Shown here: piece by piece, positions 35,908-44,859 of the stretch | Position numbering within the stretch: the stretch's first letter is position 1 | How the letters are laid out: every line of letters starts with the position of its first letter | Source: Deltaproteobacteria bacterium | GTDB lineage: Bacteria; Desulfobacterota; DSM-4660; Desulfatiglandales; HGW-15 | Direction of reading: 5' to 3' | Assembly: GCA_019313825.1 (NCBI GenBank) | Contig: JAFDAM010000005.1 | Coordinates: 1-54,892, forward strand | Length of the DNA stretch: 54,892 nucleotides | The notes under the pieces: model-generated | Told to the model about the DNA's origin: nothing | Seen by the model: the letters and a program-made list of their open reading frames with translations, nothing else | The model's database searches: none | Translations under genes and position numbers: made by a program

Positions 35908-35944
35908 AATTTACCTCCTTGTCTATAAGGCCCTGAAAGGGTTA

Positions 35945-37171
35945 TTATATTACGTCCCTAAACCATCTTTTCATCCTGTCTGTTACACGGCTAAAGATGT
36001 TGGTATCTCTGATCCTGAACTTTTTCTTGCCATTACTGCTTTTTGCGCCATAGAGCACGAGGCCGACGGCGGTTGCATACATCGGTTTGTTTACCACCTC
36101 CACCAGACCGCCTATGCCCAGGGGATATCCTGTGCGACAGGGCACATTGAATATCTGCTCAGCGATCTCCGTGACCCCTGAGAGTTCGGCAGAGCCTCCT
36201 GTTATTACTACTCCCGAATTGACCATTTCATGATATCCAGAGCGGATCAGTTCATTATGAATAAGGGTAATGATCTCCTCAACCCTTGGTTCCAGAATCT
36301 CTCCCAGGATCTGTCTGGACAAAATCCTCTTTTTTCTGCCTCCTACCCCGACCACCTCTATCGTCTCGTCCTTTCCGATCATTGAGGAGAGTCCGCACCC
36401 ATATTTCATCTTTATCTTTTCCGCCTCCAGTCTCGGCGTCCTGAGTCCTATGGAGACGTCATAGGTTAGATTATCTCCACCCAGAGATAGCACGGATGTA
36501 TGTTTGATGGCCCCTTTTGAAAAGACGGCCATGTCCGTTGTCCCGCCGCCAAAATCGATCAGCGCCACTCCCAGGTTACGCTCTTCTTCAGAGAGCACAG
36601 CCTCACTGGATGCCAGCGATTCGAGGACAATATCGCACACATCCAATCCCGCCCTGTTGGCGCACTTGATAATGTTCTGGGCCGAGGTTACCGCACCGGT
36701 AACAATATGGATCTTTGCCTCCATACGAACGCCGGACATCCCCAATGGGTCCACGATGCCGTCCTGATCATCAACGATAAACTCCTGTGTCAAAACATGG
36801 ATTACCTCCCTGTCCATCGGGATGGCCACCGCACTGGCAGCCTCGATCACCCTGTCGACATCTTTCTTTGTAACCTCTCTCTCCTTGAGGGCAATCACTC
36901 CGTGGCTGTTAAAGCCCTTGATGTGACCGCCCGCAATACCGGCATATACTGCGCTTATTTCGCAGCCGGCCATGGTCTCTGCTTCCTCTATGGCCTCTTT
37001 GATGGAGTTCACAGTTTTCTCGATATTGATCACAACGCCCTTTCTGAGTCCCTCGGACGGGTGGCTGCCTATCCCGATTATCTCAATTTCGTCGCCTGGC
37101 ACGACTTCACCCACCACGGCGCACATCTTGGTCGTTCCGATATCCAGACCTACAATGATTTCTCCTGCCAT
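35945..37171 (-). CDS. ftsA: Cell division protein FtsA
   Basis: The 408-aa actin-like protein tethers FtsZ to the membrane. GLDIGTTKMCAVVGE is the first phosphate-binding motif, LIDFGGGTTDMAVF the second and VVITGGSAELSGV the adenosine motif. The C-terminal amphipathic helix DRMKRWFRDVI is the membrane anchor. Position between ftsQ and ftsZ is canonical. Confidence 0.97.
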   Translation of the reverse strand: MAGEIIVGLDIGTTKMCAVVGEVVPGDEIEIIGIGSHPSEGLRKGVVINIEKTVNSIKEAIEEAETMAGCEISAVYAGIAGGHIKGFNSHGVIALKEREVTKKDVDRVIEAASAVAIPMDREVIHVLTQEFIVDDQDGIVDPLGMSGVRMEAKIHIVTGAVTSAQNIIKCANRAGLDVCDIVLESLASSEAVLSEEERNLGVALIDFGGGTTDMAVFSKGAIKHTSVLSLGGDNLTYDVSIGLRTPRLEAEKIKMKYGCGLSSMIGKDETIEVVGVGGRKKRILSRQILGEILEPRVEEIITLIHNELIRSGYHEMVNSGVVITGGSAELSGVTEIAEQIFNVPCRTGYPLGIGGLVEVVNKPMYATAVGLVLYGAKSSNGKKKFRIRDTNIFSRVTDRMKRWFRDVI

Positions 37172-37199
37172 TTATTTAACCTCTTGTTTGAAGAATTCA

Positions 37200-37275
37200 T
37201 GTAACTATTCAGGTTGTTTAGTCTGTAGGCTAAAGGCTATCTGGTTTAGGCTATAGCCTATCTACCTAAGCAGTT
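37200..37275. repeat. Short periodic tract in the ftsQ-ftsA gap
   Basis: TAGGCTAAAGGCTATCTGG and TAGGCTATAGCCTATCTACC units fill most of the 113-bp gap. GGCTATAGCC is a perfect small palindrome. Confidence 0.65.
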
Positions 37276-37284
37276 ACGAATTCA

Positions 37285-38106
37285 TTAACCTTTCTTGAAT
37301 GAAACCACGGCCCCATTCCTGTGATTCAGATCTATTGCTTTTACCATATGGATGAGTCCTGTCCTTTTGAGATGCCTGACGATCTTATTTAACTCACCCC
37401 TTTTGGTCTCAAGTTCACTCCCCTTTATATTGATAACAGCCCGCATGGAGATGGAATACAGGGATATATCTCCGTTTCTGTTGACATTTATCTCGGAAAG
37501 CTTCTCAAGTGACCAGGGCCCTGTTTCCGATTCGAGGATATCCAGGATACGGGCCGCGAACTTCAACTGTTCCCCCCTGTCACTGCCAATCTGTGAGACA
37601 CCTGTTATGACAGGATAGTCCATGTCATCGGTCTGGTCAGCTTCCTTGAAAATAGTCCCCCATCTGTTCATAAAGGAAAGCTTGTCAACCGCAACCAATG
37701 CCCGTGGCACCTCCTTTTCCGCCTGAATGATTAGTGTATGGGGAAATCGTTTTTCCATCTCCACTGATCTGATCCATGGATGGGTTTCTATTTTCTGTTT
37801 CAGTTCATTAAGATTGATGCCCAGGAGACTCATATCCGTACTCAATTGCGATATCTCATGAAGCTCACGCTTTAATCCTTCATCAACACCTGTCACAATA
37901 ACCTGTTCAAGTCTGATGTGGGGAGACGTAAGCAGATATTGATAGAGAGACAGAAACAACATGCTCAGAGCGGCCAGACCAATCAGCAGGAGGGAGAGCT
38001 TGAAAGAGAAGGAGCAGACCCGGCGAATAAACCTCCACACCTTTGAAGAGTTCTTTTCCCTCTTCCTCTTGACCACCTGTTTATTTAAGATCGATTTTCT
38101 CTTCAT
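37285..38106 (-). CDS. ftsQ: Cell division protein FtsQ
   Basis: The 273-aa protein has a basic cytoplasmic tail (MKRKSILNKQVVKRKREKN), one membrane helix (LSLLLIGLAALSMLFLSLYQYLL region) and a periplasmic POTRA domain (HIRLEQVIVTGVDEGLKRELHEI) followed by the beta domain. It links FtsB/FtsL to the divisome. I use the ATG at 38106; the frame opens one codon earlier at a TTG. It follows murB by 29 bp; ddl, often found between them, is absent. Confidence 0.92.
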   Translation of the reverse strand: MKRKSILNKQVVKRKREKNSSKVWRFIRRVCSFSFKLSLLLIGLAALSMLFLSLYQYLLTSPHIRLEQVIVTGVDEGLKRELHEISQLSTDMSLLGINLNELKQKIETHPWIRSVEMEKRFPHTLIIQAEKEVPRALVAVDKLSFMNRWGTIFKEADQTDDMDYPVITGVSQIGSDRGEQLKFAARILDILESETGPWSLEKLSEINVNRNGDISLYSISMRAVINIKGSELETKRGELNKIVRHLKRTGLIHMVKAIDLNHRNGAVVSFKKG

Positions 38107-38138
38107 CAACGAACTTGGCTCCGCTTGGCCCGTCCCGC

Positions 38139-39050
38139 TTATATGCCTACTACTCTTATCTCCGGATCGAGCTCAATACCTGTCTCTTCCCTTACTTTCT
38201 CACGGGCCAGAACCATGAGGGCCAGGATATCCTGCGCTTTGGCTCCACCCGTATTCACAATAAAATTCGCGTGCTTTGGGGATATCAATGCGCCCCCTAT
38301 CCTTTTTCCTTTCAACCCTGCCCGTTCTATAAGCCTCCCCGCATAATCTCCTGGCGGGTTCTTAAAGACAGACCCGCCGTTAGGATATTCAAGCGGCTGT
38401 GTCTCTTGTCGGCTTTTCAGATAATCCGCTATTCTCCCTGAGATGATCTCCGGTTTTTCCTTATTCAATTCAAACCCGGCACTGAGAATCACGACTCCTT
38501 TTCCAAGGGACAGATCCCTGTAAGAGAATTTGAGCTCTGAACGATCCATTGTGGTTAGTACTCCTTGGCCGGTTAATACCTCGATCCTTTGGACCATACT
38601 CCCTATTTCTTTTCCAAAGGCCCCCGCGTTCATGGCAACTGCTCCGCCTACAGTGCCCGGTATTCCGGCAAGGAACTCCAACCCGGTCAGACCATTATGG
38701 CTGCAATATGACAGGAGATCGCCGATAGTCAGTCCTCCCCCGGCCAGCACTGTCTTATCATCCCCGGTATCCTTCTCAACGGCGGCCAGTTTCCCCCGCA
38801 GGATAATAACGACTCCTCTATATCCGCCGTCTCTTACCAGTAGATTGCTGCCCTTCCCGGCAATCAGGTGGGGGATATTCTCCGCACCAAGGTATGAGAC
38901 CATCTGTCGGAGATGGCCTAATTCCCCTGGGAAGCAGACGGCCTCTGCCTTGCCCCCTACGCGAAACGTGGTGTGCCGGTCCATTGAGCAGTCGAACCGA
39001 ATGTCTTCAGGGGCTATCTTAAATAATCCGTCTCGCTGTCTTTGGTCCAT
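38139..39050 (-). CDS. murB: UDP-N-acetylenolpyruvoylglucosamine reductase
   Basis: The 303-aa FAD enzyme reduces UDP-GlcNAc-enolpyruvate to UDP-MurNAc with NADPH. HTTFRVGGKAEAVCFPG and GKGSNLLVRDGGYRGVV bind FAD; the GIPGTVGGAVAMNAGAFG motif and the YRDLSLGKG region fit the short (type II) MurB class, and PNGGSVFKNP carries the catalytic serine. It lies in canonical order after murC. Confidence 0.97.
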   Translation of the reverse strand: MDQRQRDGLFKIAPEDIRFDCSMDRHTTFRVGGKAEAVCFPGELGHLRQMVSYLGAENIPHLIAGKGSNLLVRDGGYRGVVIILRGKLAAVEKDTGDDKTVLAGGGLTIGDLLSYCSHNGLTGLEFLAGIPGTVGGAVAMNAGAFGKEIGSMVQRIEVLTGQGVLTTMDRSELKFSYRDLSLGKGVVILSAGFELNKEKPEIISGRIADYLKSRQETQPLEYPNGGSVFKNPPGDYAGRLIERAGLKGKRIGGALISPKHANFIVNTGGAKAQDILALMVLAREKVREETGIELDPEIRVVGI

Positions 39051-39064
39051 TTCCGCTTACAGCT

Positions 39065-39130
39065 GATTGCTCAAAGCTCATAGTATGAAAAGGCGTTTTG
39101 TCTTCACTATTAGCTATGAGCTGTCAGCTC
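39065..39130. repeat. Periodic tract in the murC-murB gap
   Basis: CAGCTGATTGCTCAAAGCTCAT and ATTAGCTATGAGCTGTCAGCT-type units. Confidence 0.6.
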
Positions 39131-39133
39131 CTC

Positions 39134-40510
39134 CTAAAGCTTCTCCAGAAGCTCATCACCCACTCGGTGGATATCTCCCGCGCCAAGGGTCATTACCATA
39201 TCCCCTGGTTTGACAATATCGGCAAGGAGGGAAAGGACCTTTTCGCGCTTACGGCACAGCATTACCTCCCTGTGGCCATGTCCTCTTATCCCCTTAAAAA
39301 GCCATTCCGCATCCACTCCTTCAATTGGTTCCTCTCCTGCCGGGTATATGGGCGCGACAATGAGTATGTCGGCCTGGTTAAAACATATAACAAAGCGTTC
39401 AAACAACGCCTTGGTACGGGTGTATCTGTGAGGCTGAAATACGACTACCAGCCGTTTTTTCGGCCAGCATTTCTTTGCCGTTTCAAGGACGGCCGAGATC
39501 TCCGTGGGATGGTGCCCGTAATCATCGATAACCAGGACCCCGCCCTTTTCACCTTTTATCTGGAAGCGTCTCTCCAGACCTCCCAGGTTCTTCAGGCCCC
39601 TTCTGATATCCTCCATCCCTATCTCAAGCTCGATACCCACTGATATGGCCGCAAGGGCGTTAAGGACATTATGAATGCCCGGCATAGCCACAACCACACG
39701 ACCCAATGACCTGTTATGAAAGGTGACCTCGAAGTCGGCCTCATATCTGCTACCGTTAATATCCCTTGCCCTGATATCCGCCTGTGAGGACATGCCGTAT
39801 GTGATATATCTCTTTTTTAACCGGGGAATGATGTTCTGGATCTCTTCATTGTCCATGCACAATATGGCTGTCCCATAGAAGGGGATCTTGTTTATGAAGT
39901 CTGTAAATGTGGATCGAATGGCATTCATATCTTCATAGAAGTCAACATGTTCAAGGTCGATGTTGGTCACCACCGCGATGGTTGGGGAAAGGGCCATGAA
40001 AGAGCCGTCGCTCTCATCCGACTCCGCTACCAGGATATCGCCCTGGCCCAGTTTGGCATTAGATCCTCCCCATATATCAAGCCTTCCCCCTATAACCACT
40101 GTGGGATCAAGCTTTCCGGCAGTCAAGATAGCGGCAATCATGGAGGTGGTAGTGGTCTTACCGTGCGCTCCTGCCACAGCCACTCCGTATTTGAGTCTCA
40201 TCAGTTCCGCTAACATCTCGGCCCTGGGGATCACGGGGATGTATCTGTCCCTAGCCTCCATTATCTCCGGGTTGTCATTAGGCACGGCAGATGAGTAGAC
40301 CACCACGTCAGCCCCTTCAATATTCTCCTTCCTGTGGCGGGGAAAGACCTTGCCCCCGAGATCGGCGAGCTTGCTTGTAACCTGTGATTTCTTGATATCA
40401 GAACCACTTACCCTATAGCCGAGGTTAAGCAGGAGTTCGGCGATCCCGCTCATGCCGATGCCTCCTATGCCCACGAAGTGGATATGTTTTACCTTGCCGA
40501 AAGAAGTCAT
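39134..40510 (-). CDS. murC: UDP-N-acetylmuramate--L-alanine ligase
   Basis: The 458-aa cytoplasmic ligase adds L-alanine to UDP-MurNAc. [18 protein letters not shown] is the N-terminal substrate-binding motif, [11 protein letters not shown] the ATP loop near residue 110, and [10 protein letters not shown] and [10 protein letters not shown] are C-terminal signatures. Length is normal. It is separated from murG by a short tract and from murB by another. Confidence 0.98.
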   Translation of the reverse strand: MTSFGKVKHIHFVGIGGIGMSGIAELLLNLGYRVSGSDIKKSQVTSKLADLGGKVFPRHRKENIEGADVVVYSSAVPNDNPEIMEARDRYIPVIPRAEMLAELMRLKYGVAVAGAHGKTTTTSMIAAILTAGKLDPTVVIGGRLDIWGGSNAKLGQGDILVAESDESDGSFMALSPTIAVVTNIDLEHVDFYEDMNAIRSTFTDFINKIPFYGTAILCMDNEEIQNIIPRLKKRYITYGMSSQADIRARDINGSRYEADFEVTFHNRSLGRVVVAMPGIHNVLNALAAISVGIELEIGMEDIRRGLKNLGGLERRFQIKGEKGGVLVIDDYGHHPTEISAVLETAKKCWPKKRLVVVFQPHRYTRTKALFERFVICFNQADILIVAPIYPAGEEPIEGVDAEWLFKGIRGHGHREVMLCRKREKVLSLLADIVKPGDMVMTLGAGDIHRVGDELLEKL

Positions 40511-40620
40511 GCTTTTGTTGTTAGTTATCAGTTAAAAGTTGCCGGTTATCAGTTATCAGTTATCGGTTACCTGCTATCTGTTTTCTATTCACCATTCACT
40601 ATTCACTGTTCACTATTCAG
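40511..40620. repeat. Periodic tract running into the murG 3-prime end
   Basis: GTTATCAGTTATCAGTTATC and TTCACCATTCACTATTCAC units fill the murC-murG gap and extend past the murG stop, so the last murG codons (NSEQ) are encoded by tract sequence. Confidence 0.85.
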
Positions 40621-41748
40621 TCCCGCCATATCTTCCAATTGATCCACGATTACTTTTACTGCGTCAGGCCTCCCCACTCTCAGCGCCTGCTCTCCCATCC
40701 TTTTCAGGGCAGCCCTGTCATCCATATATCTCATCAGGAGTTCCGCAAGCCCATCAGCGCTTAGATCATCTTGAAGAACCATCTCCGCGCCCCCAACCTT
40801 GACCAGTATCCGCGCATTGGTGTCCTGGTGCCTGTTCGCCGCATAGGGGTAAGGTATCAGGACTGAAGGCATTCCCAGACCGGCCAGTTCGGCGACAGTA
40901 GTGGCTCCGGCCCTGCTCACGACAATATCGGCCTGCTGATAGGCTCTGGGCATCTCCTTGATAAAGGGGATGATATCCCCCTGGAGTCCCCTGCGCCGGT
41001 ATTCCTCCGCAACCCGGGCGAAATCCGTGTTGCCGGTTTGATGAATAACATGCGGATCTTTCCCCTTGTCCTTTAATATCTCCAATGCCGACACAAATGC
41101 CCTGTTTATTGCGCTTGCTCCCTGACTTCCTCCCATGACAAGGATGGTGAATCTCTTATCAATTTTTTCTAAGTGTTCCCTTTTCTCAAGGATCTCCCTG
41201 CGTATCGGGTTCCCGGTTAAATAGATAGTTCCGCCGGGAAAATGATCCCGGCTCTCCTCGAATGAGATAAAGACCCTGTCCACGATCCTGCACAGCAACC
41301 GGTTTGTTAATCCCGGGAAGGAGTTTTGCTCATGAACGGCCGTCGGTATACCCATTATCCTGGCCGCCAGGCAGGCCGGCCCTGAAGAATATCCTCCTAC
41401 ACCGAGCACCAGATGTGGTGATAATCTCCTTATGATCCAAATAGACTGCAAAAGACTGTACGGCAGTCTCAATATTGCTATGATCCCCCTTTTCCAGCCG
41501 CGGCCCTTTATGCCTTCCACGCTGATGGCCACCTGATGAAATCCGGAACGGGTCAGGATGTCGGATTCGATCTTTCGATGGCCCGTGATAAAGAGTATCT
41601 CTGATCTCGCGTGTCTCTTTGCAACCTCGTTTGCGATGGCCAATCCCGGAAAGAGGTGTCCGCCTGTGCCGCCGCCGGCAATGATTACCCTTGGTTCATC
41701 CGGGTCTTTATCTTCAGAACCCTGGTGCTGTGCCATAAGTCCTTTCAT
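40603..41748 (-). CDS. murG: Lipid II synthase MurG
   Basis: The 381-aa GT28 glycosyltransferase transfers GlcNAc to lipid I on the inner face of the membrane. IIAGGGTGGHLFPGLAIA is the N-terminal glycine loop, GGYSSGPACLAARIMGIP and VHEQNSFPGLTNRLL are classic motifs, and GGSQGASAINRA and VVSRAGATTVAELAGLG form the UDP-GlcNAc site. An extra about 19 residues precede the core start; ATG at 41736 is an alternative. A 479-bp insertion with a palindromic element separates it from ftsW. Confidence 0.97.
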   Translation of the reverse strand: MKGLMAQHQGSEDKDPDEPRVIIAGGGTGGHLFPGLAIANEVAKRHARSEILFITGHRKIESDILTRSGFHQVAISVEGIKGRGWKRGIIAILRLPYSLLQSIWIIRRLSPHLVLGVGGYSSGPACLAARIMGIPTAVHEQNSFPGLTNRLLCRIVDRVFISFEESRDHFPGGTIYLTGNPIRREILEKREHLEKIDKRFTILVMGGSQGASAINRAFVSALEILKDKGKDPHVIHQTGNTDFARVAEEYRRRGLQGDIIPFIKEMPRAYQQADIVVSRAGATTVAELAGLGMPSVLIPYPYAANRHQDTNARILVKVGGAEMVLQDDLSADGLAELLMRYMDDRAALKRMGEQALRVGRPDAVKVIVDQLEDMAGLNSEQ

Positions 41749-41796
41749 TTAGATTCCTGAAACCTTGTCATCCTGCGCCAGCTATATTTGAGATCC

Positions 41797-41978
41797 GGCC
41801 ATGCCCATTTTTTCAAGGCCATATCTATTCTCTGAGTAGCTCGCGACCCAATATTTGGGCTTTGCCGAACTCATTGCAGATTCCTGAGGGCTCAAAGGCA
41901 TAAATCCCAAATATTGGGTTGCTGTAATGTCCGGTGGAATCTCTTTTGAGATATGGCCTTTCAAAAACAGGCATAGCC
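41797..41978. repeat. Palindromic element, copy C (182 bp) inside the dcw cluster
   Basis: Ends GGCCATGCCCATTTTT / AAAAACAGGCATAGCC, then AAGGCCATATCT / AGATATGGCCTT, then inner arms GACCCAATATTTGGG / CCCAAATATTGGGTT. The arms differ from copies A and B yet keep pairing. It lies between ftsW and murG. Confidence 0.88.
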
Positions 41979-42024
41979 TCCTTTTTTAATCCTAAATTCC
42001 GATATAAGGCTTAAAAACTATTTC

Positions 42025-42227
42025 TATGCGCTCTGCCCTCTGCGCTCTGATCTCTGGTTTTGATACTGATCTCTGACCTCCGATGTCTGAGGCTCTGATC
42101 TCTAGTCCTCTAATCCTTAATCCTTTAATCCTTTAATCCTTAATCCTATATTCCTGATGTATCATGCTATCAGCTATGAGCTAACCGCTATGCGCTATGC
42201 TCTATGCGCCCTGCGCCTTTCTTTCAT
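42025..42227. repeat. Periodic tract in the ftsW-murG gap
   Basis: CTCTGCCCTCTGCGCTCTG, TAATCCTTTAATCCTTTAAT and GCTATGCGCTATGCTCTATG units. Bases 42040-42124 repeat 26068-26152 with two differences. Confidence 0.88.
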
Positions 42228-43331
42228 CTACCTCCTCGCCGAGATACTCAAGAGTATCCCTATGCCCAAAAGAGTGACTATCAGGGATGAACCGCCATAA
42301 CTGAGCAGGGGCAGTGTCAATCCCTTGGTAGGCAGGAGGCCCATTACAACACCCATGTTTATAATCACCTGGAGTCCGATCATTGTGCTTATGCCAAGGG
42401 CAAGATAACTGCTGTACAGATCACTAGCATCAAGAGCTATCTTTATGCCCCGCATGATCAAGATGGCGAAGAGGATGATTATTGTGAACATCCCTAACAG
42501 CCCCAGTTCCTCAGCCACAATGGAAAGGATGAAATCGGTATGGGGCTCGGGCAGATACAGGAGTTTCTGCTTGCTGTTCCCAAGACCCACACCAAAGATT
42601 CCTCCGGAACCAAAGGCCAGAAAGGAATGGATGATCTGAAAGCCCAGTCCCTGGGGATCGTCCCAGGGCTTAAGAAAGGCCCACCACCTCTTTAACCTGT
42701 AATCCGCATGCCAGATTAACCACAGGACCATGGGCGTTGCCATAACCACCATTATAAAAATCTGGATGAGATTGAGTCCCCCAACGAAGAGGAGTATCAT
42801 AAGCCAGCAGCCGATTATTACCGCGGTCCCCAGATCAGGCTGAAGCAGGATCAGTGTTATAAACGCACCCGCTACAACCAGATGGGGCAAAAGACCCTTT
42901 GAAAAATTGCTCATATTCGGGCCCTTTTTCGACATGGAGTAGGCGATGTATATGGCCAGGGTCAACTTTGCAAGCTCTGAAGGCTGAATAGCAAAGCCCG
43001 GAACCCTCAACCAGCGGTATGCTCCTCCAACCTTTTTGCCCAGTCCGGGGATATAGATCGCCACCAGGAGGGCAAAGCTGATGAAAAGGAGAGGATAGAC
43101 GATCTTGCTGTATAGGGTGGCCGGGATATTTTTTGCGATTATCAAAAGACAGAGACCCATGAGGCAAAAAAACGCCTGCCTCTTCAGGTAGAAGTAGCCG
43201 TCACCCAGTTTGTGTGCCGCAAGAAAGGAGCTGGAGCTGTAAATGGCCACCAATCCAAATCCCAACAACAGGATAGTTGGAATGAGGATAAGATAGTCGT
43301 ACCCAGCCAGCCCTTGCTTACTATGTGCCAT
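42228..43331 (-). CDS. ftsW: Cell division protein FtsW (lipid II polymerase)
   Basis: The 367-aa SEDS protein has about ten membrane helices and polymerises glycan strands at the septum with FtsI. VAIYSSSSFLA, FAIQPSELAKLTLAIY, LLQPDLGTAVI and the C-terminal GLTLPLLSYGGSSLI are family signatures. It overlaps the murD stop by 11 bases, so it is translated with the upstream half of the cluster. Confidence 0.97.
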   Translation of the reverse strand: MAHSKQGLAGYDYLILIPTILLLGFGLVAIYSSSSFLAAHKLGDGYFYLKRQAFFCLMGLCLLIIAKNIPATLYSKIVYPLLFISFALLVAIYIPGLGKKVGGAYRWLRVPGFAIQPSELAKLTLAIYIAYSMSKKGPNMSNFSKGLLPHLVVAGAFITLILLQPDLGTAVIIGCWLMILLFVGGLNLIQIFIMVVMATPMVLWLIWHADYRLKRWWAFLKPWDDPQGLGFQIIHSFLAFGSGGIFGVGLGNSKQKLLYLPEPHTDFILSIVAEELGLLGMFTIIILFAILIMRGIKIALDASDLYSSYLALGISTMIGLQVIINMGVVMGLLPTKGLTLPLLSYGGSSLIVTLLGIGILLSISARR

Positions 43332-44682
43332 TATTGAGCCTTTCCACCAGTTCCGTGAATATCCTTCCCCTGTCCGCGTAATCTATAAACATATCAAAGC
43401 TGGAGCATGCCGGTGCCAGCAGGACACCATCGTTTGACTCGGCCGAAGAAAAGGCCTGAGATACGGCATCTTCCATATCCTCAGCCAATGCAAAGGGGAT
43501 AATCCCTTTAAAGGATTCTGCAATAAGATCTCCGGCTTCACCCAACAGGATCACCTTTTTCACCTTTTCCTTTGAGGCCGTGACAAGCGGCGAATAGTCT
43601 CCCCCCTTGTGGCGACCGCCGGCAATAAGAATCAACGGTCTGTTAAAGCTTGCGATAGACCGTACCGCGGCATCCACATTGGTGGCCTTGGAGTCATTGA
43701 AAAAGTCCACCCCGCTGATATTCCCGACCAGTTCCGTACGGTGGGGCAGGCCCTTAAAGCTGTTCATGGCATCCTGTATCGTGTTCGGCGCAAGATCCAG
43801 GGCCAGTCCCGCAAGGACCACGCTCATAAGGTTCTCCAAGTTATGCGTACCCGGCGGTTCAAATTTTCGGATATCAAGATCATGAGATTCCTTCCCGGGC
43901 AGACAAGCGACCAGCCTGTTCCTTTCCATGTAGGCATGAAGGTTATCTCTTTTTTCTATGCCGTAGCGAAGAACAGATTCCGGTCCTTCCGGCCGGAATC
44001 GGGCCAGCCTTTCATCATCATCGTTTAAAATGGCATACTGGCCCGGGCCCTGATCCTGAAATATCCTCAGTTTGGATTGGACATAGGCCTCATAATCGGG
44101 ATATCTGTCCAGGTGGTCGGGAGATATATTCAGTAAAAGCGCGACCTTCGGGCAGAACCTTTCCATACTGTCCAGTTGGAAACTGCTTACCTCCACCACT
44201 GCGTAGTCCGCATCCTGTTCCGTGGCAGCATAATCCATAAGCGGTGTCCCGATATTACCGCCAACAAAGACCTTTGCCCCTGATCCCTTTATCATGGCCC
44301 CCAGCAGGCTTACGGCGGTTGATTTCCCGTTGGTCCCGGTCACGGCCACCAGAGGTGTGTCAACCAGACGCATGGCCAGTTCCATTTCGCCCAGGACCGG
44401 AACCCCAGTTTCTCTGGCAGCCTTTAAATGCCCTATGTCGAGAGGGACACCGGGACTAACTATTATCATGTCCGAGTTTAAAAATGTCTCTTCCCTGTGT
44501 CCTCCCACTTCAAGTTTGATCCCTAATTCCCGTGATTCGTTCAATAAGTCCTGATTAAGTTCTGCTTCTGCCTTGATGTCGCCAATAGTAACCTCAGCGC
44601 CCTGGCTGGACAGCCAGCGTGCGGCTGACAGCCCTGATCTCCCCAAGCCGACTACCAGGACGCTTTTACTGACGAATTCCAT
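43321..44682 (-). CDS. murD: UDP-N-acetylmuramoylalanine--D-glutamate ligase
   Basis: The 453-aa ligase adds D-glutamate to UDP-MurNAc-Ala. VVGLGRSGLSAARWLSSQG is the N-terminal nucleotide-like motif, VAVTGTNGKSTAVSLLG the ATP loop, and FNDSKATNVDAAVRSI and LIAGGRHKGGDYSPL are murD-specific. Start and end overlap the neighbouring genes (17 bases with the small gene upstream, 11 with ftsW). Confidence 0.98.
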   Translation of the reverse strand: MEFVSKSVLVVGLGRSGLSAARWLSSQGAEVTIGDIKAEAELNQDLLNESRELGIKLEVGGHREETFLNSDMIIVSPGVPLDIGHLKAARETGVPVLGEMELAMRLVDTPLVAVTGTNGKSTAVSLLGAMIKGSGAKVFVGGNIGTPLMDYAATEQDADYAVVEVSSFQLDSMERFCPKVALLLNISPDHLDRYPDYEAYVQSKLRIFQDQGPGQYAILNDDDERLARFRPEGPESVLRYGIEKRDNLHAYMERNRLVACLPGKESHDLDIRKFEPPGTHNLENLMSVVLAGLALDLAPNTIQDAMNSFKGLPHRTELVGNISGVDFFNDSKATNVDAAVRSIASFNRPLILIAGGRHKGGDYSPLVTASKEKVKKVILLGEAGDLIAESFKGIIPFALAEDMEDAVSQAFSSAESNDGVLLAPACSSFDMFIDYADRGRIFTELVERLNNGT

Positions 44683-44839
44683 GCTGTTTCAGATCTCTTA
44701 TTAAAAGATGATAAAAACACCTTTCATAGATGGTACTCAGCCTCCTTGAGAATCTCGTGCTCATTCCAAAGTCAACCAAGCGACAGTAGACATGCAAAGG
44801 ATTGGCAATGTGTTGAATCCATGAATTGTAGGATTTCAT
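44666..44839 (-). CDS. Small basic protein between mraY and murD
   Basis: This 57-aa frame (MKSYNSWIQHIANPLHVYCR ... RRLSTIYERCFYHLLIRDLK) has a strong ribosome site (AGGGGGG) 8 bases before the ATG, begins 20 bases after the mraY stop and overlaps murD by 17 bases. These facts support a real translated gene in the cluster. It is basic, rich in aromatic residues and probably helical, with no membrane segment. I do not know its function; a cell-wall-related or translation-coupling role is only inferred from position. Confidence 0.65.
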   Translation of the reverse strand: MKSYNSWIQHIANPLHVYCRLVDFGMSTRFSRRLSTIYERCFYHLLIRDLKQHGIRQ

Positions 44840-44859
44840 AATCTGTCCCCCCTGTGATA

